Assembly (NCBI GenBank): GCA_035529395.1
Contig: DATKWT010000018.1
Span: 1-36,160, forward strand
Length of the DNA stretch: 36,160 bases
From: Dehalococcoidales bacterium
GTDB taxonomy: Bacteria; Chloroflexota; Dehalococcoidia; Dehalococcoidales; Fen-1064
Reading direction: 5' to 3'
Shown here: piece after piece, positions 1 to 6,703 of the stretch
Layout: every line of letters begins with the position of its first letter
How positions within the stretch are numbered: the first letter of the stretch is position 1
The notes under the pieces: generated by a model
What the model was told of the DNA's origin: nothing
The model's database searches: none
The model's input: the letters and a program-made list of their open reading frames with translations, nothing else
Program-made: the position numbers and the translations under genes

Positions 1-1197
1 CTCCAGCACCCGCTCTTTCTCCCGTGAGCGCAGGTCATATGTAGAAATATAGTACCTGGGTATCTGACCACCCTCGCGGTCGGTTTCAAGACCGACCATA
101 ATGTCCCCCCAGATAGCCTGCTGACCATACTCCCATTTCTCGCCAACCTGCCAGCTCTCAGTTGATGGTTCTTTGCTCTTTTCCGCATTGGCAGCGTACT
201 TATAGATATTACCTGTGTAGCTAAGAACCCAAAGATGCAGATTATCCACGAGGCATATATCCACGAAGGGGTCACCCCCGCTATCCAACCGGGAACTCCA
301 CGAAATACCGCCATCCTCCGTGTAGTACAATCCACTCATGCCTAGCAACCAACCAACATCCCCATCTACCAAACTGATACGCCTCAGCCACTTGTCCGGC
401 GGTGATGCCTGCACGAACCATGACTCGCCACCATCTGTGGTGTGGAGGAGAGGTGAGTAGGTTACTCGTGAATCAGAGCTTGCCATGGTAGTAGTGGTTA
501 TCCATCCGTTCATACCATCAATAAAGAACACATCAGTGAACAGGGTTCCACCGGGTAAAGACAGATTAACTTCTGCTGTATTCCAGCTATTACCGCCATC
601 GGTTGTGATAAGAACAATCCGGTTGGTTGCTGTTGCCCATCCCTTTTCAGAATTCAGGAAGTGAACTGACGTAAGAGCGTAGTGAGTACCGCTATCCTGG
701 GATACCCAGGTCACACCACTATCTTCGGTATGGAGTATTTTCCCGTAATTATTTACCAGCCAGCCGGTGGACTCATCTGTAAAATAAATATCCGTGAACG
801 AGCCACCGGAGCCTTCTCTGGGCCGCTGCCATGCCCAGGTATTTCCACCATCCGTGGTGATGCCAAGCGTACCTTCAGAACCGGCTATCCAACCTCTTTG
901 CTTGCTGGAGAAGTGGATGCAGTTCAGGTCACTCTCTGTCCCACTTTCCCTGACCTCCCACGAATAACCGCTGTCCCCGAAGTGCAGAATAGCACCGGAA
1001 TCGCCGACTGCCCAGCCGTTGTTCACATCGGTAAAATACAATGCGTGATAGTGCTGGTTATCTTCAGCTTCGTAAACCAACTCCCATTCACCTTGAGACG
1101 TATCGGCACCGGCGGGCTCAGTAGTACCAGCGTTATTCTCACATCCAGCGGCTATGATTAACAGCAGCGCAAGGATACCTGTTATCAGCTTTTTCAC
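1..1197 (-). CDS. YCF48/BNR-repeat-like lipoprotein, 3' end beyond window
   Basis: I translated this frame directly; it stays open from a GTG at 1197 to the window edge (399 codons). It starts with a lipoprotein signal peptide (KKLITG, a run of L/I/A, then IAAGC, cleavage before Cys19), so the product is probably an anchored exported lipoprotein. The body holds repeated units of the kind seen in YCF48/BNR beta-propellers: an FTD or VD turn, GWAVG / GWIAG / GWLVN / GWATA / GWITT / GWLLG, then a TTDGG.SW or TEDSG.TW turn. At least six such units are visible. After about residue 340 the repeats stop and a different region begins (ESWQVGEKWEYG). A SD-like AAAGGA precedes the GTG; the only nearby ATG (1199) runs straight into TGA. 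In YCF48-like proteins the propeller is a scaffold; the partner here is unknown. It lies 87 nt downstream of another lipoprotein gene, probably in the same operon. Confidence 0.8.
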   Translation of the reverse strand, partial: MKKLITGILALLLIIAAGCENNAGTTEPAGADTSQGEWELVYEAEDNQHYHALYFTDVNNGWAVGDSGAILHFGDSGYSWEVRESGTESDLNCIHFSSKQRGWIAGSEGTLGITTDGGNTWAWQRPREGSGGSFTDIYFTDESTGWLVNNYGKILHTEDSGVTWVSQDSGTHYALTSVHFLNSEKGWATATNRIVLITTDGGNSWNTAEVNLSLPGGTLFTDVFFIDGMNGWITTTTMASSDSRVTYSPLLHTTDGGESWFVQASPPDKWLRRISLVDGDVGWLLGMSGLYYTEDGGISWSSRLDSGGDPFVDICLVDNLHLWVLSYTGNIYKYAANAEKSKEPSTESWQVGEKWEYGQQAIWGDIMVGLETDREGGQIPRYYISTYDLRSREKERVLE

Positions 1198-1284
1198 ATC
1201 AATCCTTTTTAGAGTTATTCATGCAGCAGTAGCGGTTCTTATGACCCTGGCATCCCCTGCATATCAAGGCAAAAGAACTGTGCC

Positions 1285-1731
1285 CTACCGTATTTCAAAG
1301 GGACGGCCAACAACCCCTTTCAGTGGCTGTAGTACTATCTCGTTCTCTCCTGAATAGGTTAGAATGAACCGCCCGGAACGGTAATAGTGCTTCCGCCCTG
1401 ACAATATTTCTGTAACGGGGGGTTGGTCTTCTTCAAAGAAAACCAACCCCGGACCGCCCCCGGCCAACGCTTCGGTTTCCATCTTAGCACTGGTAACATC
1501 TTCATACTCGAAGACCATGACATTTTCTTTGTTTACCGTAATAAGTCTACCAACCACCGAGAGGTGCAAGCTGCTTCCTGTACGTGTACTGACCTCAACC
1601 GCCGCTTCTGCCTGGCGTAATCTATCAAGTAACTCATCGAAATTATCTACAGGCTCAGGCACACGACACGCCGTCACCATAACAGGTGTGATGATACTGA
1701 AAATAAGTGCCAGTTTAAAGAACCGTTGCAT
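1285..1731 (-). CDS. small lipoprotein of unknown function
   Basis: 148 residues. The N-terminus is a typical lipoprotein signal: MQRFFK, a hydrophobic stretch, then MVTAC with Cys22 as the probable lipidated residue. The mature part starts with a short helical segment (NFDELLDRLRQAEAAVEV), followed by a strand-rich region with alternating hydrophobic residues (SLHLSVVGRLITV, NVMVFEYED, GRFILTYSG). I do not recognise a named family. SD is weak (GGTGTG close to the ATG). A good promoter lies about 90 nt upstream and the leader can fold as a pseudoknot. The repeat lipoprotein gene follows on the same strand, so the two may form one envelope-related unit. The function is not predictable from the sequence. 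Confidence 0.72.
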   Translation of the reverse strand: MQRFFKLALIFSIITPVMVTACRVPEPVDNFDELLDRLRQAEAAVEVSTRTGSSLHLSVVGRLITVNKENVMVFEYEDVTSAKMETEALAGGGPGLVFFEEDQPPVTEILSGRKHYYRSGRFILTYSGENEIVLQPLKGVVGRPFEIR

Positions 1732-1760
1732 TTCACACCAGCCGTTACGGGAGCCTTAAC

Positions 1761-1809
1761 CGGGATTTCCCACTTCAACTCGCGGTGAGGCATCCCGTTC
1801 CATCACCGC
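1761..1809 (-). promoter_or_regulatory. possible H-type pseudoknot in lipoprotein mRNA leader
   Basis: Read as minus-strand RNA, GCGGUGA (1809-1803) pairs perfectly with UCACCGC (1788-1782). Within that loop, CGGGAU (1797-1792) pairs perfectly with AUCCCG (1766-1761) downstream of the first stem. This gives stems of 7 and 6 bp with connecting loops of 5, 3 and 15 nt, the layout of an H-type pseudoknot. It sits wholly inside the predicted leader. It matches no riboswitch consensus I know. Confidence 0.4.
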
Positions 1810-1820
1810 TCTTGTCCGAA

Positions 1821-1849
1821 ATAGTATATCCATGGCACTTGGTTGTCAA
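1821..1849 (-). promoter_or_regulatory. sigma70-type promoter for lipoprotein operon
   Basis: On the minus strand a perfect TTGACA (1849-1844) is followed after 17 nt by TACTAT (1826-1821). An overlapping TATACT would give only 15-nt spacing. The start of transcription would be near 1814, leaving a leader of about 80 nt before the ATG at 1731. Confidence 0.65.
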
Positions 1850-1881
1850 TCTCCCACAGCACTGACAGTCCGGTCGGCGTC

Positions 1882-1935
1882 GACATAGCCGGAAGTGCCC
1901 TCTCATCTGGACATAGCTGCCGCCAGCTAGACATA
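1882..1935. repeat. three spaced GACATA repeats, possible IS-end remnant
   Basis: GACATA occurs at 1882-1887, 1910-1915 and 1930-1935, each followed by GCC, GCT or ACT. Spaced short repeats like this are known at the ends of elements with Mu/IS21-type transposases, where they act as transposase binding sites. There is no transposase nearby and no second end was found, so this is only a possible relic. Confidence 0.25.
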
Positions 1936-2182
1936 ACTGCAGAAACAAATCACGCCTGATCAGCCTCGAATTGTTTCCCTTTTCGGCGCTTTTCGTCGTC
2001 CCGCCTGTCGCCGCCACCCCCTTTTTCAGCACCCTGTTAGAGGATTACTCTATCGGTGGTGAAGTTAGAGATGAATAGACCAGTATATTAATTCTGCCAA
2101 TTACAAAGACTATGGGCTACATGGGGAGTTTCTGACAGTGAGCCACCAACTAAGATTGAGTAAAACCGATGTTCGGTATTCC

Positions 2183-2211
2183 TTGACCGATTTACGGCTT
2201 GTTGCTACACT
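2183..2211 (+). promoter_or_regulatory. sigma70-type promoter for nnr-coaX block
   Basis: TTGACC (2183-2188), 17 nt, then TACACT (2206-2211). Transcription would start near 2218, giving a leader of about 75 nt before the GTG start of nnr at 2293. Confidence 0.6.
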
Positions 2212-2292
2212 GCAAATAAAGCTTCACATGAAGGGGGTATCCGGAATAAGGCATGATGGTCAGTCACCGACGGTTTATCTGAGGGCAACTCT

Positions 2293-3873
2293 GTGAAAGT
2301 AGTAACTGTTGACGAGATGCGCAGTATCGAAGAGGCCTGTGCCAGCATTGGCCAACCTGCCAGCGTGCTCATGGAGAATGCCGGGAAGGCAGTGGCAGAG
2401 CAGGTCAGGGATGCAGTGGGTATCGTTGAGGGACAGGGTATTCTCCTCCTCATCGGACCGGGAAACAACGGCGGCGACGGCCTGGTCTCTGCCCGTTACC
2501 TGCACGATTGGGGAGCGCGTGTCAGCCTCTATCTTCTCGGTAACAGGCACTCAGACGACCCGAACCTGAAACTGGTCCAGGAGCGTAAAATCACCTGTGT
2601 CCAGAAAACCCAGGATGAGAACCTGACCACGCTTGGGGCAATGCTCTCATTAGCGAGTGTCGTTATCGATGCCGTATTCGGCACTGGCCGGAGCCGTCCC
2701 CTCACAGGTATTTTCCGGGAGGCGCTTGAGGCGGTGAACCGTGAACAGGCAAGTCGCCCGACCCTCCGTCTTTTCGCGCTGGACCTGCCGTCCGGCCTCG
2801 ACGCCGACACCGGCTCGGCTGATATCGCCTGCCTCCACGTTGACAACACGATTGCGCTCGGTTTCCCCAAGGTCGGTCTTTTCAACGCCGCTGAAGCGGC
2901 GAGGGCCGGCCAAATCACCACCGTTGACATCGGGATACCAGACGGTCTGGCCGATGAGGTAGCCGTGGAGCTTATCTCCGATGCCTGGGTCCGGTCTGTA
3001 CTCCCGAAACGCCCACTGCTGGCCAACAAAGGGAGTTTCGGCAGGGTCATGGTCGTTGCCGGCTCCGAACGATACATCGGTGCTGCCTATCTCGCCTGCA
3101 GCGGTGCGATGCGGGTCGGTGCCGGACTGGTTACCCTGGCCACGACGCCGACAGTGCAGTCAATCGTAGCCTCCGCACTTATCGAGACAACCTATCTGCC
3201 CCTGCCTGAAGCCCATCGCGGCATTGTTTCACCAGAGGCCGCCGGACTCCTGCACGAGGAACTTGACAGCTACGGCGTCCTCCTGATGGGCTGCGGCCTG
3301 GGGCAAAGTCCACCAACGGTGGAATTCATCAGGGAAGTCCTGTTCGGACAGCACCCGGCACGCTTGCCCCTGGTGCTGGATGCCGATGCCCTCAATACCT
3401 TAGCAGGGATTCCAGACTGGTGGCAACAGCTACCCGATGATGCTATACTTACTCCACACCCCGGCGAAATGTCCCGGCTGGCCGGAGTCACTGTCGACGA
3501 GGTGCAGTCGGACAGGATAGGGACTGCCAGAAGGACTGCCCGGGAGTGGCGGAAAACGGTCGTGCTCAAGGGTGCGTATACTGTTGTCGCCGCACCGGAC
3601 GGACAGTGCATGGTGAGCGTGATAGCCAACCCTGGACTTGCCTCGGCAGGTACCGGCGACGTTCTGGCCGGTGCTATAGCCGGACTGCGGGCGCAGGGCC
3701 AGTCGCCTACAGAGGCCGCCGCTTGCGGTGTCTATCTACACGGTCAGGCCGGAGAGAGTGTTAAGGCCAGGTTAGGGGATACCGGCATGGTAGCCAGCGA
3801 CCTGCTCCGCGCGCTGCCGCTGGTAATTAAACAGCTTAAAGAGAATATTAATGACACTACCTCTGCGAAGTAA
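2293..3873 (+). CDS. nnr: bifunctional NAD(P)HX epimerase / ADP-dependent NAD(P)HX dehydratase
   Basis: 526 residues, normal for the fused bacterial enzyme that repairs hydrated NADH and NADPH. The N-terminal half (about 1-230) is the YjeF_N epimerase domain, with GPGNNGGDG at 55-63 and the DAVFGTG turn near 126-132. The C-terminal half (about 240-515) is the ribokinase-like YjeF_C/CARKD dehydratase, with GCGLGQS near 333-339, DADALNTL at 363-370, LTPHPGE at 386-392 and GTGDVLAG at 453-460, where Asp456 is the expected catalytic residue. The start is GTG, chosen because GAGG lies 8 nt upstream and MKVVTVDEMR is the usual family start. The gene overlaps the coaX start by 23 nt, which suggests coupled translation. 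The product is a cytosolic metabolite-repair enzyme. Confidence 0.95.
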   Translation: MKVVTVDEMRSIEEACASIGQPASVLMENAGKAVAEQVRDAVGIVEGQGILLLIGPGNNGGDGLVSARYLHDWGARVSLYLLGNRHSDDPNLKLVQERKITCVQKTQDENLTTLGAMLSLASVVIDAVFGTGRSRPLTGIFREALEAVNREQASRPTLRLFALDLPSGLDADTGSADIACLHVDNTIALGFPKVGLFNAAEAARAGQITTVDIGIPDGLADEVAVELISDAWVRSVLPKRPLLANKGSFGRVMVVAGSERYIGAAYLACSGAMRVGAGLVTLATTPTVQSIVASALIETTYLPLPEAHRGIVSPEAAGLLHEELDSYGVLLMGCGLGQSPPTVEFIREVLFGQHPARLPLVLDADALNTLAGIPDWWQQLPDDAILTPHPGEMSRLAGVTVDEVQSDRIGTARRTAREWRKTVVLKGAYTVVAAPDGQCMVSVIANPGLASAGTGDVLAGAIAGLRAQGQSPTEAAACGVYLHGQAGESVKARLGDTGMVASDLLRALPLVIKQLKENINDTTSAK

Positions 3874-4642
3874 GGACATGCTGCTGGCAATAGACATCGG
3901 CAACACCAATATCACCTTTGGTGTCTTCGACGGGGAGAATCTGCTGGCTACCTGGCGTATGGCTACCAACGTCAACAAGATGCCGGACGAATACGCAATC
4001 GCAATGCTGAGCATGCTCGGCCACCGGGACCTGACACCATCCAATATCACGGGAATAGCCATGTGCAGCACTGTCCCGCCCCTGATTGTCATTTTTGAGG
4101 AGCTCTTCCAGCATTACTTCGGTATTACCCCGCTGATAGTGAGTCCGGGTGTCAAGACCGGAGTACGTATCCGCTTCGACAATCCCCGGGAGGTTGGGCC
4201 GGACCGGATTGCCAATGCTGCTGCCGCCCATCACCTCTACGAAGGACCCGTAATCGTGGTAGACGTCGGGACGGCAACCACATTCGACGTCGTGTCCCGG
4301 GAGGGTGATTGGGTCGGCGGGGTGGTTGCGCCCGGCATTGCCGGCGCCGCCGATGCCTTATTCACACGGACGGCGGCACTGCCCAGGATAGAGCTGGTCG
4401 CCCCGGCGCAGGCCATTGGCAGCAATACGATCTCAGCGATGCAGGCCGGCGTCATCTTCGGTTACGCCGGTCTGATTGAGGGAATACTAGCCCGCATCCA
4501 GAAACAGTTGGGGGAGAAGGCCAAGGTCGTGGCCACCGGGGGATATGCCCGGTTGATAGTGGGCGAGACCCCTGCACTTGACATGGTCAACCCGGATATC
4601 ACCCTGATAGGACTGAGACTTATCTACCTGATGAATGCCTGA
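3851..4642 (+). CDS. coaX: type III pantothenate kinase
   Basis: 263 residues from the ATG at 3851. It phosphorylates pantothenate, the first committed step of coenzyme A synthesis, and belongs to the ASKHA fold. Visible motifs are DIGNTNITFG (phosphate loop) just after the start, the GPDRIANA segment mid-protein, and VDVGTATTFDVV followed by GGVVAPG, all typical of CoaX. The start is uncertain. ATG 3851 has an AAAGAG-type SD about 7 nt upstream and overlaps nnr. ATG 3878 would give the canonical MLLAIDIGNTN start (254 residues), but its AAGG is only 2 nt away. The gene is followed by a hairpin array and coaBC, so two steps of CoA synthesis are adjacent. Confidence 0.95.
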   Translation: MTLPLRSKDMLLAIDIGNTNITFGVFDGENLLATWRMATNVNKMPDEYAIAMLSMLGHRDLTPSNITGIAMCSTVPPLIVIFEELFQHYFGITPLIVSPGVKTGVRIRFDNPREVGPDRIANAAAAHHLYEGPVIVVDVGTATTFDVVSREGDWVGGVVAPGIAGAADALFTRTAALPRIELVAPAQAIGSNTISAMQAGVIFGYAGLIEGILARIQKQLGEKAKVVATGGYARLIVGETPALDMVNPDITLIGLRLIYLMNA

Positions 4643-4697
4643 TGTCACCTAACGGTGCCATCAGGTTGGCCTGACGCGGACGTCAGGTTCGCCTGAC
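4641..4697 (+). promoter_or_regulatory. tandem hairpin array between coaX and coaBC
   Basis: Three small inverted repeats follow one another. A: GATG-CACC pairs with GGTG-CATC (4641-4662) with one mismatch. B: TCAGG-ttgg-CCTGA (4661-4674). C: GTCAGG-ttcg-CCTGAC (4682-4697), a UUCG-type tetraloop hairpin. B and C are near-direct repeats of each other. A fourth stem, CCTGACG-cgga-CGTCAGG (4670-4687), uses the 3' arm of B and the 5' arm of C and excludes both. No U-tract follows, so a simple terminator is unlikely. The coaBC SD (GGGAGGTGG) starts at 4703. Confidence 0.5.
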
Positions 4698-4715
4698 TTA
4701 CCGGGAGGTGGGAAG

Positions 4716-5906
4716 ATGCTAACTGATAAGACAGTAGTACTGGGAGTGACCGGAGGCATTGCCGCCTATAAGGCGGCCGACCTGGCGAGCAAGCTTACCC
4801 AGGGCGGGGCTATAGTGAACGTTATCATGACCGGGTCCGCCATGGAGTTCGTTGCGCCGCTGACATTCCGTGCCATCACGCACCGGCCGGTAGTCACCAG
4901 TATGTTCGAGCTTAACTCCGAGTTCAGCGTTGAGCATATCGCTCTGGCCGAGGCGGCGGATATAGTGGTCATTGCCCCGGCAACAGCAAACATCATCGCA
5001 AAAATCGCCACCGGCATTGCCGACGACATGCTGACCACTACCGTCCTCGCCACCAAAGCACCGGTGGTCGTGGCACCGGCGATGAACGTCAATATGTGGC
5101 AGAACCCGGTCACCCAGGAGAACGTCCTCCGTCTGAAGGAGAGGGGCTTCACATTCGTCGGGCCGGGGTACGGGCGTCTCGCCTCGGGCAGTATGGGCCT
5201 GGGACGCTTCGTCGACATCAGCGAAATCATGGGCACCGTGCAGCAGGTGCTGGGCAGAAAGGGCGACCTCGCCGGGAAAGGCATCGTTGTTACCGCCGGC
5301 GGTACGCGGGAAGCTATCGACCCGGTGCGCTATATCGGGAACCGCTCCTCGGGCAAGATGGGCTTTGCCCTGGCGGAAGCAGCCCGGGACAGAGGGGCGA
5401 CGGTTACATTGATTACCGCCCCGGTATCGCTGCCGGTACCGGCAGGCATGGAGGTTATCAACGTAGAATCAGTCGTTGAAATGAATGAGGCGGTAGCCAA
5501 GGCCACTACGAAAGCGGATGCACTGATAATGGCGGCCGCTCCCGCCGACTACGTGGCGAAGAGTGTCGCCGACCAGAAGATAAAGAAGGGGTCTGCTGCC
5601 CTCACCGTAGACCTGGTGAAGGCACCGGACATCATCAGCGAAGTCAGCGGGGACTTTATCAAGGTGGGCTTCTCCGCCGAGACGGAGAACCTGCTGGACA
5701 ACGCCAGAGGGAAGCTGGAGCGAAAGCGGCTTGACCTGATGGTGGCCAACGATGTTACCGCCGCCGACAGCGGCTTCGGGGTCGATACCAATAAGGTGAC
5801 CATCATCGATAGAGAGGGCAAGACGGAAGACCTGCCCCTGATGACCAAGCGAGAGGTAGCCGACAGGGTGCTGGACAGGGTGGTGGGGTTGTTAACATCC
5901 GGCTAG
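4716..5906 (+). CDS. coaBC: phosphopantothenoylcysteine decarboxylase / phosphopantothenate-cysteine ligase
   Basis: 396 residues, full length for the Dfp fusion that carries out steps 2 and 3 of coenzyme A synthesis. The FMN-dependent CoaC half (about 1-180) shows GVTGGIAAYKA (10-20), the active-site His74 in VEHIALAEA, APATANIIAKIATG and PAMNVNMW (121-128). The CoaB half shows GGTREAIDPVRYIGNRSSGK (195-214), AAAPADYVA, a KIKKG segment near 288-292 and VGFSAETENL. At the substrate-clamp site the sequence is LASGSMGLGRF, with Ser157 where E. coli and plant enzymes have Cys (ACG..G.GR). A strong SD (GGGAGGTGG) precedes the ATG. Confidence 0.96.
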   Translation: MLTDKTVVLGVTGGIAAYKAADLASKLTQGGAIVNVIMTGSAMEFVAPLTFRAITHRPVVTSMFELNSEFSVEHIALAEAADIVVIAPATANIIAKIATGIADDMLTTTVLATKAPVVVAPAMNVNMWQNPVTQENVLRLKERGFTFVGPGYGRLASGSMGLGRFVDISEIMGTVQQVLGRKGDLAGKGIVVTAGGTREAIDPVRYIGNRSSGKMGFALAEAARDRGATVTLITAPVSLPVPAGMEVINVESVVEMNEAVAKATTKADALIMAAAPADYVAKSVADQKIKKGSAALTVDLVKAPDIISEVSGDFIKVGFSAETENLLDNARGKLERKRLDLMVANDVTAADSGFGVDTNKVTIIDREGKTEDLPLMTKREVADRVLDRVVGLLTSG

Positions 5907-5930
5907 TCAGATGGCGGGACACCTGGAGGG

Positions 5931-6257
5931 ATGTTGTTTGACACTTCCTGGCTAAGAGCGAGCCCTGAGATCGTGGCATGGCTTATTGGTATCGTGCTGG
6001 CGATTGTGATGGTCAGGCGAGGCGGGCGTAGGGCAGAGAAGCTGTTGCTGGCGGGCTGTAGCCTGATGCTGGCCGCGCGGCTGATCTCATTATTACTGAC
6101 CAACGTCATGCCCTGGATACGTGAGCAGGCAATGTCAGCAGCAGAGTTCGGCCTGGCTCTCTCCCTACTAGCTGGCGTTCCGGCTCTGGCGGGTATCATC
6201 TGCCTTGGTCTTGCCTTCTGGCTGAGATTCAGGCCGAAGAGACCGGAGACGGCCTGA
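5931..6257 (+). CDS. small membrane protein, paralogue of the next gene
   Basis: 108 residues with about three membrane segments: roughly 14-28 (EIVAWLIGIVLAIVMV), 38-58, and 74-100 (LALSLLAGVPALAGIICLGL), ending in a basic tail (RFRPKRPETA). A cytoplasmic-looking RRGGRRAE loop follows the first segment. The same pattern (first segment, R-R-G-G-R-R-x-E, then CSL and AA) recurs in the gene that follows, so the pair arose by tandem duplication. I recognise no family. It lies 24 nt after coaBC, with GGAGG upstream of the ATG, and its stop overlaps the next start by 1 nt (TGATG). Confidence 0.75.
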   Translation: MLFDTSWLRASPEIVAWLIGIVLAIVMVRRGGRRAEKLLLAGCSLMLAARLISLLLTNVMPWIREQAMSAAEFGLALSLLAGVPALAGIICLGLAFWLRFRPKRPETA

Positions 6258-6646
6258 TGGATATTGCGATATTCTACGGCGGCCTTATTGGCGCGGCTCC
6301 AGCGCTGGTGTTCTGGGTCGCCATTCTGATTCTGGCTATAATCATGCTGCGGCGTGGTGGGCGCAGAACGGAGCAGTTCCTCATCGTGGCCTGCAGTCTC
6401 AAGATAGCCGCCACTGTCCTCGGCATCTTTTCGGTTGCGATCAGCCTCTGGCGATTCGAGGCGGGCGACCCCCTTGATACCATGAGTCTGACCACCAAGG
6501 GCTATAGGGCATTTGTCAGTCTTGTTGACGCGGCCGGCACGCTGGGATTCCTGTACGCCTTCTGGACGAGATTCCGGCAGGGGCGTGCCGCGCCTGCGAA
6601 ATTGTCGGTGTTGGAAGCGAATTATGACGCAGACCCCACATCTTGA
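6257..6646 (+). CDS. small membrane protein, paralogue of the preceding gene
   Basis: 129 residues with about three to four membrane segments: roughly 5-30, 38-62 and 88-108. The first half aligns with the preceding protein around LRRGGRRTE and the ACSLKIAAT helix. The C-terminus is longer and polar. The start overlaps the previous stop as TGATG, so the two are probably translated together by termination-reinitiation and may form a hetero-oligomer; that is inference. It is followed by valS after 57 nt. Function unknown. Confidence 0.74.
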   Translation: MDIAIFYGGLIGAAPALVFWVAILILAIIMLRRGGRRTEQFLIVACSLKIAATVLGIFSVAISLWRFEAGDPLDTMSLTTKGYRAFVSLVDAAGTLGFLYAFWTRFRQGRAAPAKLSVLEANYDADPTS

Positions 6647-6703
6647 GCTTCTGGCTCAGGGCGTGAGAGTAACCCGGACAAGAAAAATCTCGGAGAAACA
6701 AGC

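Larger units (their letters stand above)
1732..2292. other. 561-nt intergenic region between divergent genes
   Basis: No convincing gene. An open frame of 85 codons on the minus strand (1775-2032) is rich in Cys, Arg and Gly in no protein-like pattern and has no SD, so I leave it out. The region holds a minus promoter and foldable leader for the lipoprotein gene, three spaced GACATA motifs (1882-1935), and a plus promoter for nnr (2183-2211). Nothing can be assigned between about 1940 and 2180, which is more AT-rich than its surroundings. Confidence 0.6.

Noticed and set aside
1775-2032. 85-codon open frame on the minus strand
   Set aside because: Cys/Arg/Gly-rich with no protein-like pattern and no SD, and it overlaps the promoter and leader of the lipoprotein gene.
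4641-4697. Intrinsic terminator after coaX
   Set aside because: Stems are short and no U-tract follows any of them; coaBC starts immediately downstream.
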